Positions 37,035 through 48,528 of a stretch of DNA of 64,000 bases are shown here, one piece after another. The first letter of the stretch is position 1, and each line of letters starts with the position of its first letter. The notes below the pieces were generated by a model, which saw only the letters and a list, made by a program, of their open reading frames with translations, was not told the origin of the DNA and made no database searches. Origin of the DNA: Desulfobacterales bacterium (GTDB lineage Bacteria > Desulfobacterota > Desulfobacteria > Desulfobacterales > JAFDDL01); the NCBI GenBank assembly GCA_034003325.1, contig JAVEYW010000003.1, positions 186,001 to 250,000 of the forward strand, written 5' to 3'. Made by a program: the position numbers and the translations under genes.

Positions 37035-39062
37035 ATGATCGCACGAATACCCCTCAGGGCCCACTTATCGGCGTTATTGATCTCTTGGCTTCTCATATTG
37101 ACCATGACGCTTCAAGTGCCCGCGGCAGATTCACCCGCTTCGGCCAAGCCCGAACCCAACCCGGTGAAAGCCGGTGAAAAGGAGCGGTTTGTCACCATTG
37201 ATTTCAATAATGTGGATATCGAGGTTTTCATAAAATTTATCAGCGAACTCACCGGCAAGAACTTTGTCATTGATAACCGGGTGAAAGGAAAGGTCACCAT
37301 CACTTCACCGGCCCGTATTTCAGTCGATGAGGCCTATCGTGTATTTGAATCGGTCCTCGAGGTGAACGGATTTGCAACCGTGCCTGCCGGAAAAGTCACC
37401 AAAATAGTCCCCTCCCCAGATGCACGGGGAAAAGATATCGAAACCCGCATTAACTCTCAAATGCGCCCCTTATTGGATAAAAAAGACGACACGCTCATCA
37501 CGCAACTAATTCCCCTGACATATGCCAGCGCGGAAGAAATAAAACGGCTCTTTACACCCTTGATTTCAAAAAACAGCGCCATATTGGCCTATCCGGCCAC
37601 CAACACGCTGATTATCACGGATGCCTATTCCAATATTCAACGACTGACTAAAATTCTAAAGGCCATTGATTTGCCCGGTATCGGTCAGGAAATATCCGTC
37701 ATTCCGCTGGTACATGCGGGATCTGAAAAAATGGTCAAAACGCTTCAGGAGGTTTTTAAGCAACCAAAAGTCGCCAAAAGCGTGCTGCCCCAACAAGAGA
37801 CTGCGCAATTCGTTTCCGACGAGCGAACCAATACCATCATCGCCATGGCCAGTGAAAACGATATGGCGCGAATTAAAAAGCTGATTGAAATTCTGGACAA
37901 GCAAACACCTCGTGGAAAAGGCAAAATTCAAGTCTATTACCTGGAAAACGCCATTGCGGAAGATACCGCCAAGGTGCTTCAGGAACTTCCGTCCAAAAAG
38001 AGCAACGCCAAATCCAACGAAGCACCTATTGTTTCAGAAGAAGTAAAAGTGACCGCCGACAAAGCGACCAACAGCCTCATCATTATGGCGGATGCGGAAG
38101 ATTATCTGGTCATTGAAGACATCATTCAGAAACTGGATATTCCGCGATCCATGGTGTATATTGAATCCCTTATTATGGAGGTTAATGTTAATAAAAATTT
38201 TAACCTTGGGATTAAATGGTCGGTTTTCGGCGAAACGTCGGTGGATGGCAAGTCTGCGGCCATCGGCGGTAGATTCAGTCCGGACGGCAGCGCGATCGGA
38301 ACGGGCGACCTGGCCCAATCGGGGATGGCGTTAGGCATCATTTCCAGCGATTTGATCGAATTTACATTAGGGGGCATACCCATCAGTCTTCCCAATTTGG
38401 GGGCTGTCGCCAATGCATTTAAGGGGGACGAAGATGTCCATATTCTTTCAACGCCGCAAATCCTGACCACAGATAATGAAGAAGCCAAAATCATTGTGGG
38501 CAGAAACATTCCTTTTAAGACAAAGACTACTACCAGCAGTGATTTAAACGAAACCTTCAACTCCATTGAATACAAGGATGTGGGATTAACACTTAAAATA
38601 ACGCCTCACATCAGTAAGGATCGGCTGGTTCGTCTACAAATATCTCAGGAACTCACGGCCCTGACCGGTTCACCGGAGGATGTTACGGATCAACCGTCCA
38701 CATTGAAACGCTCGGTGGAAACGACGGTGATTGTAAAAGATCAAAATACGATCGTGATCGGGGGACTTATCGATGATAATATCACAAACAGTCAAAATCA
38801 GGTGCCATGTCTGGGGAGTATTCCGCTCATGGGACGATTGTTCAGTTCCGAATCAAAATCGAACCAAAAAACCAATCTCTATATTTTTATCACCCCCCGC
38901 GTAATCAAAAGCCCTGCCGAAGCACAAGCCGTTCTGAATGAAAAACAAGCCGAAATCAATGTGATTCACGAGGGGAATATCAAATTATTTGACACCGATG
39001 GAAAGATAAATAGGGCGCCCTTCGGGGATGCATCATCGGTATCGCCGTCCGGAACAAAATAA
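37035..39062 (+). CDS. gspD: Type II secretion outer-membrane secretin GspD
   Basis: Encodes 675 residues with a signal peptide (about 1-32). N0-N3 domains follow (FVTIDFNNVDIEVFIKFIS at N0; repeated L-I-I-x-D/A blocks such as NTLIITDAYSNIQRL for N1-N3). The secretin core (about 390-640) carries IYIESLIMEVN-like, STPQILTTDNEEAKIIVG, VGLTLKITPHIS and VPCLGSIPLMGRLF. It forms the multimeric outer-membrane exit gate. No pilotin gene is adjacent. gspE starts two bases after its stop. Confidence 0.95.
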   Translation: MIARIPLRAHLSALLISWLLILTMTLQVPAADSPASAKPEPNPVKAGEKERFVTIDFNNVDIEVFIKFISELTGKNFVIDNRVKGKVTITSPARISVDEAYRVFESVLEVNGFATVPAGKVTKIVPSPDARGKDIETRINSQMRPLLDKKDDTLITQLIPLTYASAEEIKRLFTPLISKNSAILAYPATNTLIITDAYSNIQRLTKILKAIDLPGIGQEISVIPLVHAGSEKMVKTLQEVFKQPKVAKSVLPQQETAQFVSDERTNTIIAMASENDMARIKKLIEILDKQTPRGKGKIQVYYLENAIAEDTAKVLQELPSKKSNAKSNEAPIVSEEVKVTADKATNSLIIMADAEDYLVIEDIIQKLDIPRSMVYIESLIMEVNVNKNFNLGIKWSVFGETSVDGKSAAIGGRFSPDGSAIGTGDLAQSGMALGIISSDLIEFTLGGIPISLPNLGAVANAFKGDEDVHILSTPQILTTDNEEAKIIVGRNIPFKTKTTTSSDLNETFNSIEYKDVGLTLKITPHISKDRLVRLQISQELTALTGSPEDVTDQPSTLKRSVETTVIVKDQNTIVIGGLIDDNITNSQNQVPCLGSIPLMGRLFSSESKSNQKTNLYIFITPRVIKSPAEAQAVLNEKQAEINVIHEGNIKLFDTDGKINRAPFGDASSVSPSGTK

Positions 39063-39063
39063 A

Positions 39064-40788
<1,725 letters not shown>

Positions 40789-40852
40789 TAGTGATAAGCG
40801 CTTTTTCTTGCAGGTTTTTGATAAAGGGTTCCAGGGGACATCGGTAAATACC

Positions 40853-41767
40853 ATGGCCATCAGGTTTTTTCTTATTCTGTTTTTTCTTCTAGTCTGCGTC
40901 CCGCAATCCGACGCTCACTCACTGATAATTGATGCGGACGCTCAGTATGCCTATGCCGAGTCCTGCTTCAAGGAAAAGAATTTTGAACAGGCGGCCAATG
41001 AATTTAAACGGTTTCTTCATTTTTTTCCAGAGGATGCACGCCTTTATGCCGCTGAATATCAAATCGGATTATCCTATTTCAACATCGGGCAATTCCAATT
41101 TGCTGAAGACACGTTCAGGAAAATGCTGAATCGAACAAATGACAGCGCATATGTCAACAAAGCGCTCTTCATGATTTACGAGTGCCGATTGAAATCAAAT
41201 GATTTCGATGGCGCAAGCGCAGCGCTTCGCGTCTTGATACAAGGCGCAAAGGACGACGACACACGAGATGAGGCCCGATATCGGCTCGCCTGGTTTTGGA
41301 TAGAGGCCGCTTCATGGCAAAACGCAAAGGACGCTTTGAACACGATTGGTCCTGAAAACCGGAATAAATACCATGTAGCGGAAACTATCGCCGAAATCGA
41401 TACGGCCCACACACTACCGCAAAAAGACCCGGCCATTTCAGGCATGCTATCGATTTTGCCGGGAGCCGGGCATCTGTATTGCGGTCGATTCCAGGACGCT
41501 GCCGTCGCTTTTTTGCTGAACGCCGCCCTGATCGGTTCCGCCATAGAGGCTTTCGATCATGATCTTTCCTGGTTGGGCGGTGCTATCACCCTGTTTGAAG
41601 CAGGAATTTATTCAGGCACGATTTACAGCGCCGTTGGAAGCGCCCATAAATTCAATCGGCAGGAAACCGGAAAATTTATCAGGGGACTTAAACGCCACGC
41701 CGTTTCGGGGCTATCGATCGCTCCTGCTCCCGGCGGTTTTCATCTGGCCCTTACATTGGCCTTTTAG
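40853..41767 (+). CDS. Exported TPR protein with hydrophobic C-terminal domain
   Basis: Encodes 304 residues from ATG 40853, where a signal peptide (IRFFLILFFLLVCVPQSDA) begins; an upstream in-frame ATG at 40808 gives an unlikely leader. Residues about 25-190 form tandem tetratricopeptide repeats (AQYAYAESCFKEKNFEQAA, QIGLSYFNIGQFQFAEDTF). The C-terminal part has a small membrane-type module beginning SILPGAGHLYCGRFQDA, seen in exported TPR proteins of unknown role. It may be part of the T2SS transcription unit, perhaps as an envelope assembly factor. Confidence 0.65.
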   Translation: MAIRFFLILFFLLVCVPQSDAHSLIIDADAQYAYAESCFKEKNFEQAANEFKRFLHFFPEDARLYAAEYQIGLSYFNIGQFQFAEDTFRKMLNRTNDSAYVNKALFMIYECRLKSNDFDGASAALRVLIQGAKDDDTRDEARYRLAWFWIEAASWQNAKDALNTIGPENRNKYHVAETIAEIDTAHTLPQKDPAISGMLSILPGAGHLYCGRFQDAAVAFLLNAALIGSAIEAFDHDLSWLGGAITLFEAGIYSGTIYSAVGSAHKFNRQETGKFIRGLKRHAVSGLSIAPAPGGFHLALTLAF

Positions 41768-41779
41768 GCCCTTTACCAG

Positions 41780-41860
41780 AAACATGCACGCTTTTGCGCG
41801 TATATTCGCCGAAGGTGAACGATGGCTTTTATGCATCCCAGCATTCCAGCATCCGGCTTT
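41780..41860 (+). repeat. Dispersed hairpin-bearing repeat, copy 2
   Basis: Matches the minus strand of 1557-1646 (shared GAAGGTGAA, GATGGCTTTTATGC, CCAGCATCCGGCTTT). The stem of copy 1 is kept in altered form here (CATGCACGC/GCGCGTATA around TTTT). It lies between the TPR gene and rpe. Confidence 0.6.
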
Positions 41861-41932
41861 CAATTTGCCCTCGAATGGTATATGGATAGCCCGTTGCAGG
41901 CCTATTTATTCATTTTAAGGAGAGCTTGATTG

Positions 41933-42583
41933 ATGAAACTAATTGCCCCGTCGATATTATCCGCCGATTTTTCAAAACTCGGGGAGGAAATAAAAACGGT
42001 TGAAGCCGCAGGCGCAGACTGGATCCATGTGGATGTTATGGATGGTCATTTCGTACCCAACATCACCATGGGACCGATCGTGGTAGAGGCCGTCAAAAAG
42101 GCGACAAGCCTTCCGGCTGATGTGCATTTGATGATTGAATACCCGGATCGCTATATTGCTGATTTTGCCAAGGCGGGGGCGGATTTTATCTCCGTGCATG
42201 TTGAAGCCTGCGTCCATTTGAATCGGACCATTCAACTGATCAAGGAGTCCGGCGCCAAAGCGGGCGCGGTTTTAAACCCGGCCACCCCCCTCTCCGCTTT
42301 GGATTGGGTGTTGGATTCCCTCGATTTTGTGCTGATCATGAGCGTCAATCCCGGTTTCGGCGGTCAGGCTTTTATCCCCAACAGCCTGGAGCGGATTCGC
42401 CGGCTTCGCAACATGATCACCGATAAAAATCTACCCACGCTGATTCAAATTGACGGTGGCGTGAATAGCCGCACCATCACCGATATCTCAAAAGCGGGAA
42501 CAGATGTTTTTGTCGCAGGCTCTGCTATTTTCGGCAGCGCCGATTACCGGCATACCATTAAGACCCTTCGGGAAAACATGTAA
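41933..42583 (+). CDS. rpe: Ribulose-phosphate 3-epimerase
   Basis: Encodes 216 residues from ATG 41933, with AAGGAGAG at 41917-41923 (a TTG codon directly before it is not needed). Family motifs are complete: [29 protein letters not shown] with metal-binding His and Asp, [19 protein letters not shown] and IDGGVN. It interconverts ribulose-5-phosphate and xylulose-5-phosphate in the pentose phosphate pathway. aroQ follows after 29 bp. Confidence 0.95.
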   Translation: MKLIAPSILSADFSKLGEEIKTVEAAGADWIHVDVMDGHFVPNITMGPIVVEAVKKATSLPADVHLMIEYPDRYIADFAKAGADFISVHVEACVHLNRTIQLIKESGAKAGAVLNPATPLSALDWVLDSLDFVLIMSVNPGFGGQAFIPNSLERIRRLRNMITDKNLPTLIQIDGGVNSRTITDISKAGTDVFVAGSAIFGSADYRHTIKTLRENM

Positions 42584-42612
42584 GTTGCCTGCGCTCAAAA
42601 GGAGAAACTCTC

Positions 42613-43080
42613 ATGGCTCGAAAACAACCGGCGCTCAGCATTTTGGTTGTCCATGGACCCAATTTAAATATGTTGGGTAAGCGGGAACCGTCAATTTACG
42701 GCACGGACACTCTGGCGGACATCGATCAAGGCTTGAAACAAACCGGCAAACAATTGGGCATAACGGTGGAAACCTTTCAATCAAACCATGAGGGGGCGAT
42801 TGTGGATCGCATTCAGGCCGGATTTGGAACCATCCAAGGGCTCATCATTAATCCCGGCGCCTACACCCACACCAGTGTGGCCATTCGGGACGCTCTGCTG
42901 CTGTTTGATATTCCGATCATTGAAATTCATCTCTCCAACATCTATAAAAGAGAAGCGTTTCGTCATAGCTCCATGATTGCCGGCGTGGCGACAGGCCAGA
43001 TAGCCGGGTTCGGCGCACATGGATACACTCTGGCAATACAAGCGATGGCACGGTTGCTCTCAACTGCAAATTCCCATTAA
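42613..43080 (+). CDS. aroQ: 3-dehydroquinate dehydratase, type II
   Basis: Encodes 155 residues with AAGGAGA upstream. The type II signature [17 protein letters not shown], the [16 protein letters not shown] segment, [16 protein letters not shown] and the substrate loop [17 protein letters not shown] are all present, including the catalytic Tyr in SIYG and the conserved His. It catalyses the third step of the shikimate pathway. Confidence 0.95.
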   Translation: MARKQPALSILVVHGPNLNMLGKREPSIYGTDTLADIDQGLKQTGKQLGITVETFQSNHEGAIVDRIQAGFGTIQGLIINPGAYTHTSVAIRDALLLFDIPIIEIHLSNIYKREAFRHSSMIAGVATGQIAGFGAHGYTLAIQAMARLLSTANSH

Positions 43081-43117
43081 CTGATTTTTAAAAGCGCATT
43101 CGCACCACACACACCTC

Positions 43118-44347
43118 ATGCCGATTACTCTCAATGATATTAAACGCGCCGCCGAGATTCTAAAGGGAAATATCAACGACACCCCCTGCTTATTTTCCGT
43201 TAAATTATCCGCTATTACAGGGATTAATGTTTTTTTGAAATACGAAAATCTTCAGTTTACCGGGTCGTTCAAGGAACGCGGCGCGTTGCTGAAGCTTGAA
43301 TCGCTTTCTGTCAAGAGCCGAAAAAAGGGAGTCATCACCATGTCGGCCGGCAACCATGCACAAGCGGTTGCCCATCGGGCGAGCCAACTGGGCATTCCCG
43401 CAACGATTGTGATGCCGCGCTATACGCCGAACATCAAGGTCGAGCGCACCCGGGCTTTCGGCGCCGAAGTTATTCTTCATGGCGAAGAGTTGTCAGAAAC
43501 CGCGGCGTTAGCGAAAAAGCTGGTCAAGGACCGGCGGCTGATTATGCTTCACCCTTACGATGATGAGAAAATTATTACCGGCCAGGGCACCATCGCGCTT
43601 GAAATGCTAAATCAACATCCGACTCTGGACGTAATCATCGTACCGGTGGGTGGTGGCGGACTCATATCGGGAATCGCCATTGCGGCCCGGGAAATCAACC
43701 CGGCCATTGATATCATCGGCGTTGAGACGCAAAGATTTCCTTCCATGAAACAGGCCTTGGCCGGAGAGCCGATTCAATGCGGCCGATCCACCATTGCCGA
43801 GGGAATTGCAGTGAAAACGCCCGGTGTCAACACGCTGCCGGTGATTCGTCGTTTGGTCAAAGACATTGTGCTCGTGGATGAACCCGAAATTGAGTCAGCG
43901 GTTCGCATGCTCCTGGATTTAGAAAAAACAGTCGTCGAAGGCGCCGCCGCCGCCGCTGTGGCCGCGCTGGTCAAAACCGCTGACCGGCTTTCAGGCCGAA
44001 ACGTGGGCGTCGTGCTGAGCGGCGGCAATATCGATCCCTTGGTGTTGGCCTCGATCATCAAACGGGGGTTGGTCCAATCCGGCCGCATGGTTCGGCTGCA
44101 TGTGGCCGTTTATGATGTGCCGGGCGCCTTGTCGAAGGTCTGCCGCTGCATCGGAGACGCCGGCGCAAATATCGTCGAAGTGCATCACCAGCGCTCCTTT
44201 ACCAGCCTGCCCCTGCAATCTGCAGACGTTGAATTTATACTCATTACCCGCGGCCGGGATCATGTCGATGAAATCATGTCCGCGCTTAGCCTCGACGGGT
44301 TTACCGCCCGTTTGATGAACGTGGCGGATATCAATAATCCGTTTTAA
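43118..44347 (+). CDS. ilvA: Threonine ammonia-lyase with C-terminal ACT domain
   Basis: Encodes 409 residues. The pyridoxal-phosphate Lys is in TGSFKERGA (K52), with MSAGNHAQAVAH and the phosphate-binding PVGGGGLISG. The tail (about 325-405) is a single ACT domain (LHVAVYDVPGALSKVCR), the architecture of the shorter biosynthetic or catabolic threonine dehydratases. It deaminates threonine to 2-oxobutanoate for isoleucine synthesis. Its 3' end overlaps the oppositely oriented ligase gene by 17 bp. Confidence 0.9.
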   Translation: MPITLNDIKRAAEILKGNINDTPCLFSVKLSAITGINVFLKYENLQFTGSFKERGALLKLESLSVKSRKKGVITMSAGNHAQAVAHRASQLGIPATIVMPRYTPNIKVERTRAFGAEVILHGEELSETAALAKKLVKDRRLIMLHPYDDEKIITGQGTIALEMLNQHPTLDVIIVPVGGGGLISGIAIAAREINPAIDIIGVETQRFPSMKQALAGEPIQCGRSTIAEGIAVKTPGVNTLPVIRRLVKDIVLVDEPEIESAVRMLLDLEKTVVEGAAAAAVAALVKTADRLSGRNVGVVLSGGNIDPLVLASIIKRGLVQSGRMVRLHVAVYDVPGALSKVCRCIGDAGANIVEVHHQRSFTSLPLQSADVEFILITRGRDHVDEIMSALSLDGFTARLMNVADINNPF

Positions 44348-45911
44348 AACTCTCCGCAATTCCCGCATATTGTTTGCGCAGTTTCGGTTTTTCAATCTTA
44401 CCCGTCGGATTGCGGGGTACTTCGCCGAATATGATTTGACGCGGCCGTTTGTATCTGGCCAGTGGCTGACAAAAATCGTTGACTTCCTCGGGTGTCAGCG
44501 CTTCTCCTGGCTTCACCTGAACAACGGCCACGGCGATTTCCCCCAGCCGATGGTTCGGAACGCCGATAACGGCGACATCTTGAATCCTGTCATGCGCCTG
44601 AAGAAGTGCTTCGATCTCCACCGGATAGATGTTTTCACCCCCGGTGATGATGATGTCTTTTTTTCGATCCACCAGCCAAATAAAACCGTCCTCATCCTGC
44701 TTGGCGATATCACCGGTCAGCAACCATCCGTTTTTCAAGGTTGCCGCGGTTTCTTCCGGGTTTTTATAATAGCATTTCATAACCGCCGGTCCCCGAACCA
44801 TCAATTCTCCGACCACACCGTTGGCCACACGGTTCAGATTCTCATCCACCACAGCCGCTTCCCAGTCAAACCCGGGCAGCCCGATCGCGCCGACCTTATG
44901 CGAGTTTTCAATGCCCAAATGAACACATTCAGGTCCCGTGGCTTCGGTCAATCCGTAGTTAGTATCGTATGCATGGTGGGGAAATACGCGCTTCCATTCC
45001 CTGATAAGGCTCGGCGGAACCGGTTGCGCCCCGATATGCATCAAGCGCCACTGTGAAAGGTTATAGGCATCCAAATGAATTTCACCGCGCTCAATCGCCA
45101 ACAAAATATCCTGCGCCCATGGGACCAGGAGCCATACCACGGTCACCTGTTCTTCGGAAATCGCCTCTAAAATCCATTGGGGGCTGATACCTTTTAAAAT
45201 AACGGCCTTTGCGCCCATGATGAAATTTCCGAACCAGTGCATTTTGGCACCGGTGTGATAGAGCGGCGGCAAACAGAGAAAATTATCGTTTCTGTTCTGC
45301 AAATGGTGTTTGTTCTCGACAAAGCAGGCTGCCTCCAGATTGCGGTGGGTTAATAACGCTGCTTTGGGTGTACCGGTGGTTCCGGAAGTAAAATAGAGGG
45401 CCGCCTCGTCGGTGATTTCGATGGGAATTTCAGGGTCGACCGGCGGCATATCCTCAATGAATTGATGATAATCCATCGCGTAATGCGGTCGCCGCTCGCC
45501 GGGGCCGACAAATATATAATGCTGAATGGTCCGATCCAAATCCGCCTTGATGCTATCGATTCGCTCGATAAATTCCTCGCCGAAAAAAATAGCCGTCGCC
45601 TCAGCCGTCTCAACGCATCTGCCGATGGTTTTGGCCACAAATCTGAAATTCAGCGGAACCGCCCAGGCACCCGTGCGCAGTATACCAAAATAGATCGGCA
45701 ACCACTCAAGGCTGTTCATCATCAGATGAACCACCCGGTCTCCTTTTTTGATCCCCCTTCTTGTCAATGCCTGGGCCACCCGATTTGCCTGATCATCAAA
45801 TTCCCGCCAGGAAATCTCTCGCCGAATATTTTTTGCAGGTTCTCTCTCGATGAGCGCCACATCTTTTCCGTACAGCCTGGCGTTTCGAGCCAGGATCTCA
45901 AAAATCAACAT
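44331..45911 (-). CDS. AMP-forming acyl-CoA ligase (long/medium-chain type)
   Basis: Encodes 526 residues, start ATG 45911 with GGAGAAG upstream. The P-loop YFTSGTTGTPKAALLTH, the YGLTEATGPE motif, the adenylate-binding WLLTGDIAKQDEDGF and the C-terminal catalytic Lys region NPTGKIEKPKLR define the ANL superfamily. It activates a carboxylic acid to its CoA ester. The exact acid is unknown; the neighbouring paralogue suggests fatty or aromatic acid use. Co-directional with and 61 bp behind the second ligase gene. Confidence 0.9.
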   Translation of the reverse strand: MLIFEILARNARLYGKDVALIEREPAKNIRREISWREFDDQANRVAQALTRRGIKKGDRVVHLMMNSLEWLPIYFGILRTGAWAVPLNFRFVAKTIGRCVETAEATAIFFGEEFIERIDSIKADLDRTIQHYIFVGPGERRPHYAMDYHQFIEDMPPVDPEIPIEITDEAALYFTSGTTGTPKAALLTHRNLEAACFVENKHHLQNRNDNFLCLPPLYHTGAKMHWFGNFIMGAKAVILKGISPQWILEAISEEQVTVVWLLVPWAQDILLAIERGEIHLDAYNLSQWRLMHIGAQPVPPSLIREWKRVFPHHAYDTNYGLTEATGPECVHLGIENSHKVGAIGLPGFDWEAAVVDENLNRVANGVVGELMVRGPAVMKCYYKNPEETAATLKNGWLLTGDIAKQDEDGFIWLVDRKKDIIITGGENIYPVEIEALLQAHDRIQDVAVIGVPNHRLGEIAVAVVQVKPGEALTPEEVNDFCQPLARYKRPRQIIFGEVPRNPTGKIEKPKLRKQYAGIAESFKTDY

Positions 45912-45972
45912 TCGTTTTCTTCTCCACGCAACCTAATTTTTAGATATAACAAAGGGGGGCGTCAAAGAGCCG

Positions 45973-47622
45973 CTATATTCCCATCTGATTCCGAATATTT
46001 TTTTTATTGATTTTACCAACACTTGTTTTGGAGATCGCATCCACCAGAACTACTTTTTGCGGTATGGCATATTGCGCAATTCTACCCTCCCGTGCAAATT
46101 GCGCAAAAAAAGCCTTCAGGTCGTTTTCATCCACTTTGCCCCTGTATTCTTGTTTTAACACCACCAGGGCAATCGGCCGTTCACCCCATTTTTCATCCGG
46201 AACGCCGATAATGGCCGCTTCACTGACCGCTTCGTGCTGAGTGATAATATCCTCCAGCTCAAGGGATGAGAGCCATTCTCCGCCGGTTTTAATTACATCT
46301 TTAATGCGATCCGTAAGTTGTAAATATCCATCCGATGTGAAAAAACCGATATCCCCCGTATGAAGCCATCCGTCTTTCCATAACGTTTCACTCAATTCCG
46401 TTTCTCTATAATAGCCTTTTGTCAACCAAGGGCTTCTGACAATTACTTCTCCCACGGACACACCGTCATGCGGGAGCGGATTGCCTAGTGGATCGGCTAT
46501 TTCCACCTCGACCAGCGGCGTTGGCACGCCGGTGCGGCATCGGTAACCGACCTGCTCCTCATCGGAGCTATTGAGTAAATCAGGCTTGAACGTAGCCAGT
46601 GTCATCAGCGGCCCGGTTTCAGACAACCCGTACCCGGAGATAAGATTGATCCCCCGCGACATGGCGTCTTTACATAGCCCCGGCGCCAGCGCCGAGCCAC
46701 CGATGATCATTTTCCATCCTTTGACATTCGCGGTTTCAATCCCCGGTGAGTTCAGCAGAAGATGCAGCATCGTCGGTACGCAATGGGAAAAGGTGACTTT
46801 CTCGGCACCGAAAAGGTGCAATAATCTCTCGGGCTCGTATTTACCCGGGTAAACCTGCTTTGCGCCGATTGAGGTCATCATATACGGCAAGCCCCACGCA
46901 TGAACATGAAACATGGGGGTAAGGGGCATATAAACATCATCCGAGTTAACAATAAACTGGCTGCTATGACCCGAAAGCACCATGGTTAGCGCCATGGTAT
47001 GCAGCACCAGTTGCCGATGCGAAAAATAAACCCCTTTTGGCCGACCGGTCGTCCCGGTCGTATAAAACAACGTGGCCAGTGTATTTTCATCAAAATCCGG
47101 ATAAGAAAAACTATCGCTCGCTTTTTGAATTAAATGCTCATATTCGCCGGCAGACGACCAGTCCGTCTTCGGGTCTGCCGCATCATCATTGATCACTATC
47201 ATTTGTTTCTCCTGCCCAATCTGATTCTTTATTCCCTCCAACAGGGGCAAGAAATCCGTATGGACAAGTATCAATTTATCCTGTGCATGATTAATCGTGT
47301 ATATGAGATGATCCGGCGAGAGCCGAATGTTAACAGTGTGCAAGATCGCGCCCATCATCGGTACCGCAAAATAAGCCTCCAGGTAACGGTGACTGTCCCA
47401 ATCCATCATGGCCACCCGGTCACCCGCCTTAACTCCCATCTGCATTAAAACGTTGGCAAGCTTGGCGATCCGTTTGGCGAACACCGCATAGGTATAGCGG
47501 CACTTATCCCGGTATACGATTTCCCGTTCCGCCCAAAAATTAAGGGGAAATCGAAGCAGGTGTTTTATCAGTAGTTGATAGTTAAGGGCGGATGGCGCCG
47601 GCTTATTATTCTCGAGCATCAT
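45973..47622 (-). CDS. AMP-forming long-chain fatty acid-CoA ligase
   Basis: Encodes 549 residues from ATG 47622, with GGAGGAG just upstream; the frame continues 5' to 47820 but the added residues have no family match. Key motifs: FYTTGTTGRPKGVYFSH, YGLSETGPLM, WLHTGDIGF, and the C-terminal Lys region SKTSVGKINKK. The sequence MMDWDSHRYLEAYFAVPMMG and NIRLSP is typical of the group often annotated as long-chain or medium-chain acyl-CoA synthetase. Likely transcribed together with the next ligase for fatty acid activation. Confidence 0.9.
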   Translation of the reverse strand: MMLENNKPAPSALNYQLLIKHLLRFPLNFWAEREIVYRDKCRYTYAVFAKRIAKLANVLMQMGVKAGDRVAMMDWDSHRYLEAYFAVPMMGAILHTVNIRLSPDHLIYTINHAQDKLILVHTDFLPLLEGIKNQIGQEKQMIVINDDAADPKTDWSSAGEYEHLIQKASDSFSYPDFDENTLATLFYTTGTTGRPKGVYFSHRQLVLHTMALTMVLSGHSSQFIVNSDDVYMPLTPMFHVHAWGLPYMMTSIGAKQVYPGKYEPERLLHLFGAEKVTFSHCVPTMLHLLLNSPGIETANVKGWKMIIGGSALAPGLCKDAMSRGINLISGYGLSETGPLMTLATFKPDLLNSSDEEQVGYRCRTGVPTPLVEVEIADPLGNPLPHDGVSVGEVIVRSPWLTKGYYRETELSETLWKDGWLHTGDIGFFTSDGYLQLTDRIKDVIKTGGEWLSSLELEDIITQHEAVSEAAIIGVPDEKWGERPIALVVLKQEYRGKVDENDLKAFFAQFAREGRIAQYAIPQKVVLVDAISKTSVGKINKKNIRNQMGI

Positions 47623-48045
47623 AACTCCTCCAAATGAGGTTACGTCGGTCGTTCTTTTTGTTCGCTGACGCTTGAATCGTTCCTGTAAAACTAACAAAAA
47701 AAACATAACCCCGCAACTCTTCCTTATCAAGTTATTTGATCGTATCCGCTCAAAAACAATAACCACCGTATCAAATACCGGCGGCCCGAAAACTAGCAAC
47801 TGTCCGGTAATAGCCGGCATGGCGAAAGGGAGAAAAACACCGCCTCACAGTGAAGGTGTCTTTCATCTTTAATCATCAGGTAGGAAAGTACGGTTTTTTA
47901 ATCATATAAATAAGGTGTTTGCCCTATGGTTTTTTTATCCTGATAGCAATAGGGTGAAATAAAAGTCGCAAAAGCAAAAAATAGTTTCCTCCGTCAATTG
48001 TTCACTTCAATTTTAATTCTCAACTTGAAATAAAGGAGGCGCAAA
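47623..48045. other. Intergenic region between ligase and small Cys-rich protein genes
   Basis: About 420 bp holding a non-conserved upstream extension of the ligase frame and an inverted repeat (GCCCTAT ... ATAGGGT, about 47920-47957) around a T-rich centre. No gene is supported. Confidence 0.4.
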
Positions 48046-48318
48046 ATGGGTGGAAAAGGAAAATCTAAAATAGCGAATTTCAAGCGTCGTTCCAGTGGGC
48101 TCCCAACTCCTTCCCATAAAAAAGGGGAGCGTAACATTTTCTGCCCTCACTATTGCGGTTGCCTTGATTTTGCCATCTCCAAATCCTGGGAATATTGGGC
48201 TTGTTCCGAGTGCCGGTTTAAGGAAAGCAGGCAATATTTGGAGGAATACCCGTTCACCAACAGCGATACGGTATTGTACCACTCCTTGCCGCCTGAAATT
48301 TTTATGAAGGTAGGGTAA
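48046..48318 (+). CDS. Small Cys-rich protein, possible zinc or metal-binding
   Basis: Encodes 90 residues from ATG 48046 with a strong AAAGGAGG upstream. The basic N terminus (GKGKSKIANFKRRS) is followed by a compact cysteine cluster, CPHYCGCLDF then WACSECRFK, which has the form of a four- or five-Cys metal-binding knuckle. The C-terminal 35 residues contain aromatic residues. I do not recognise a named family, though I have a general impression of such small proteins in sulfate reducers. A terminator follows 100 bp downstream. Confidence 0.6.
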   Translation: MGGKGKSKIANFKRRSSGLPTPSHKKGERNIFCPHYCGCLDFAISKSWEYWACSECRFKESRQYLEEYPFTNSDTVLYHSLPPEIFMKVG

Positions 48319-48420
48319 TACCCTATATATTTTCAGGAAACACCCCACATAGAATTAAGTCACCCTGGATATTCGAATTATCGAGCAGTTAGTAAAAGTG
48401 ACTTAACTTGCAATTCCCCG

Positions 48421-48454
48421 AGCACAGGTTTCTTTTAGAGATCTGTGCTTTTTT
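48421..48454 (+). terminator. Intrinsic terminator after the small Cys-rich gene
   Basis: AGCACAG (48421-48427) pairs with CTGTGCT (48443-48449), with additional weak pairing inside, and is followed by TTTTT. Confidence 0.7.
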
Positions 48455-48528
48455 CGGCCATGATCATGTTCTTTTTTGATGGAACGACCGCTTTACTATC
48501 TATCATACGCCTGATATAAACCAACACC

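Noticed and set aside
47623-47820. N-terminal extension of the fatty acid-CoA ligase frame
   Set aside because: The residues do not fit the family, and a strong GGAGGAG site directly precedes ATG 47622.
47800-47880. Possible third copy of the dispersed repeat (GTGAAGGTG near TTTCATC)
   Set aside because: Only about seven bases match in order; the hairpin and the CCAGCATCCGG block are missing.
48319-48528. preQ1 riboswitch in front of queE
   Set aside because: No preQ1 aptamer sequence or pseudoknot was visible; the one clear hairpin is a terminator of the gene before it.
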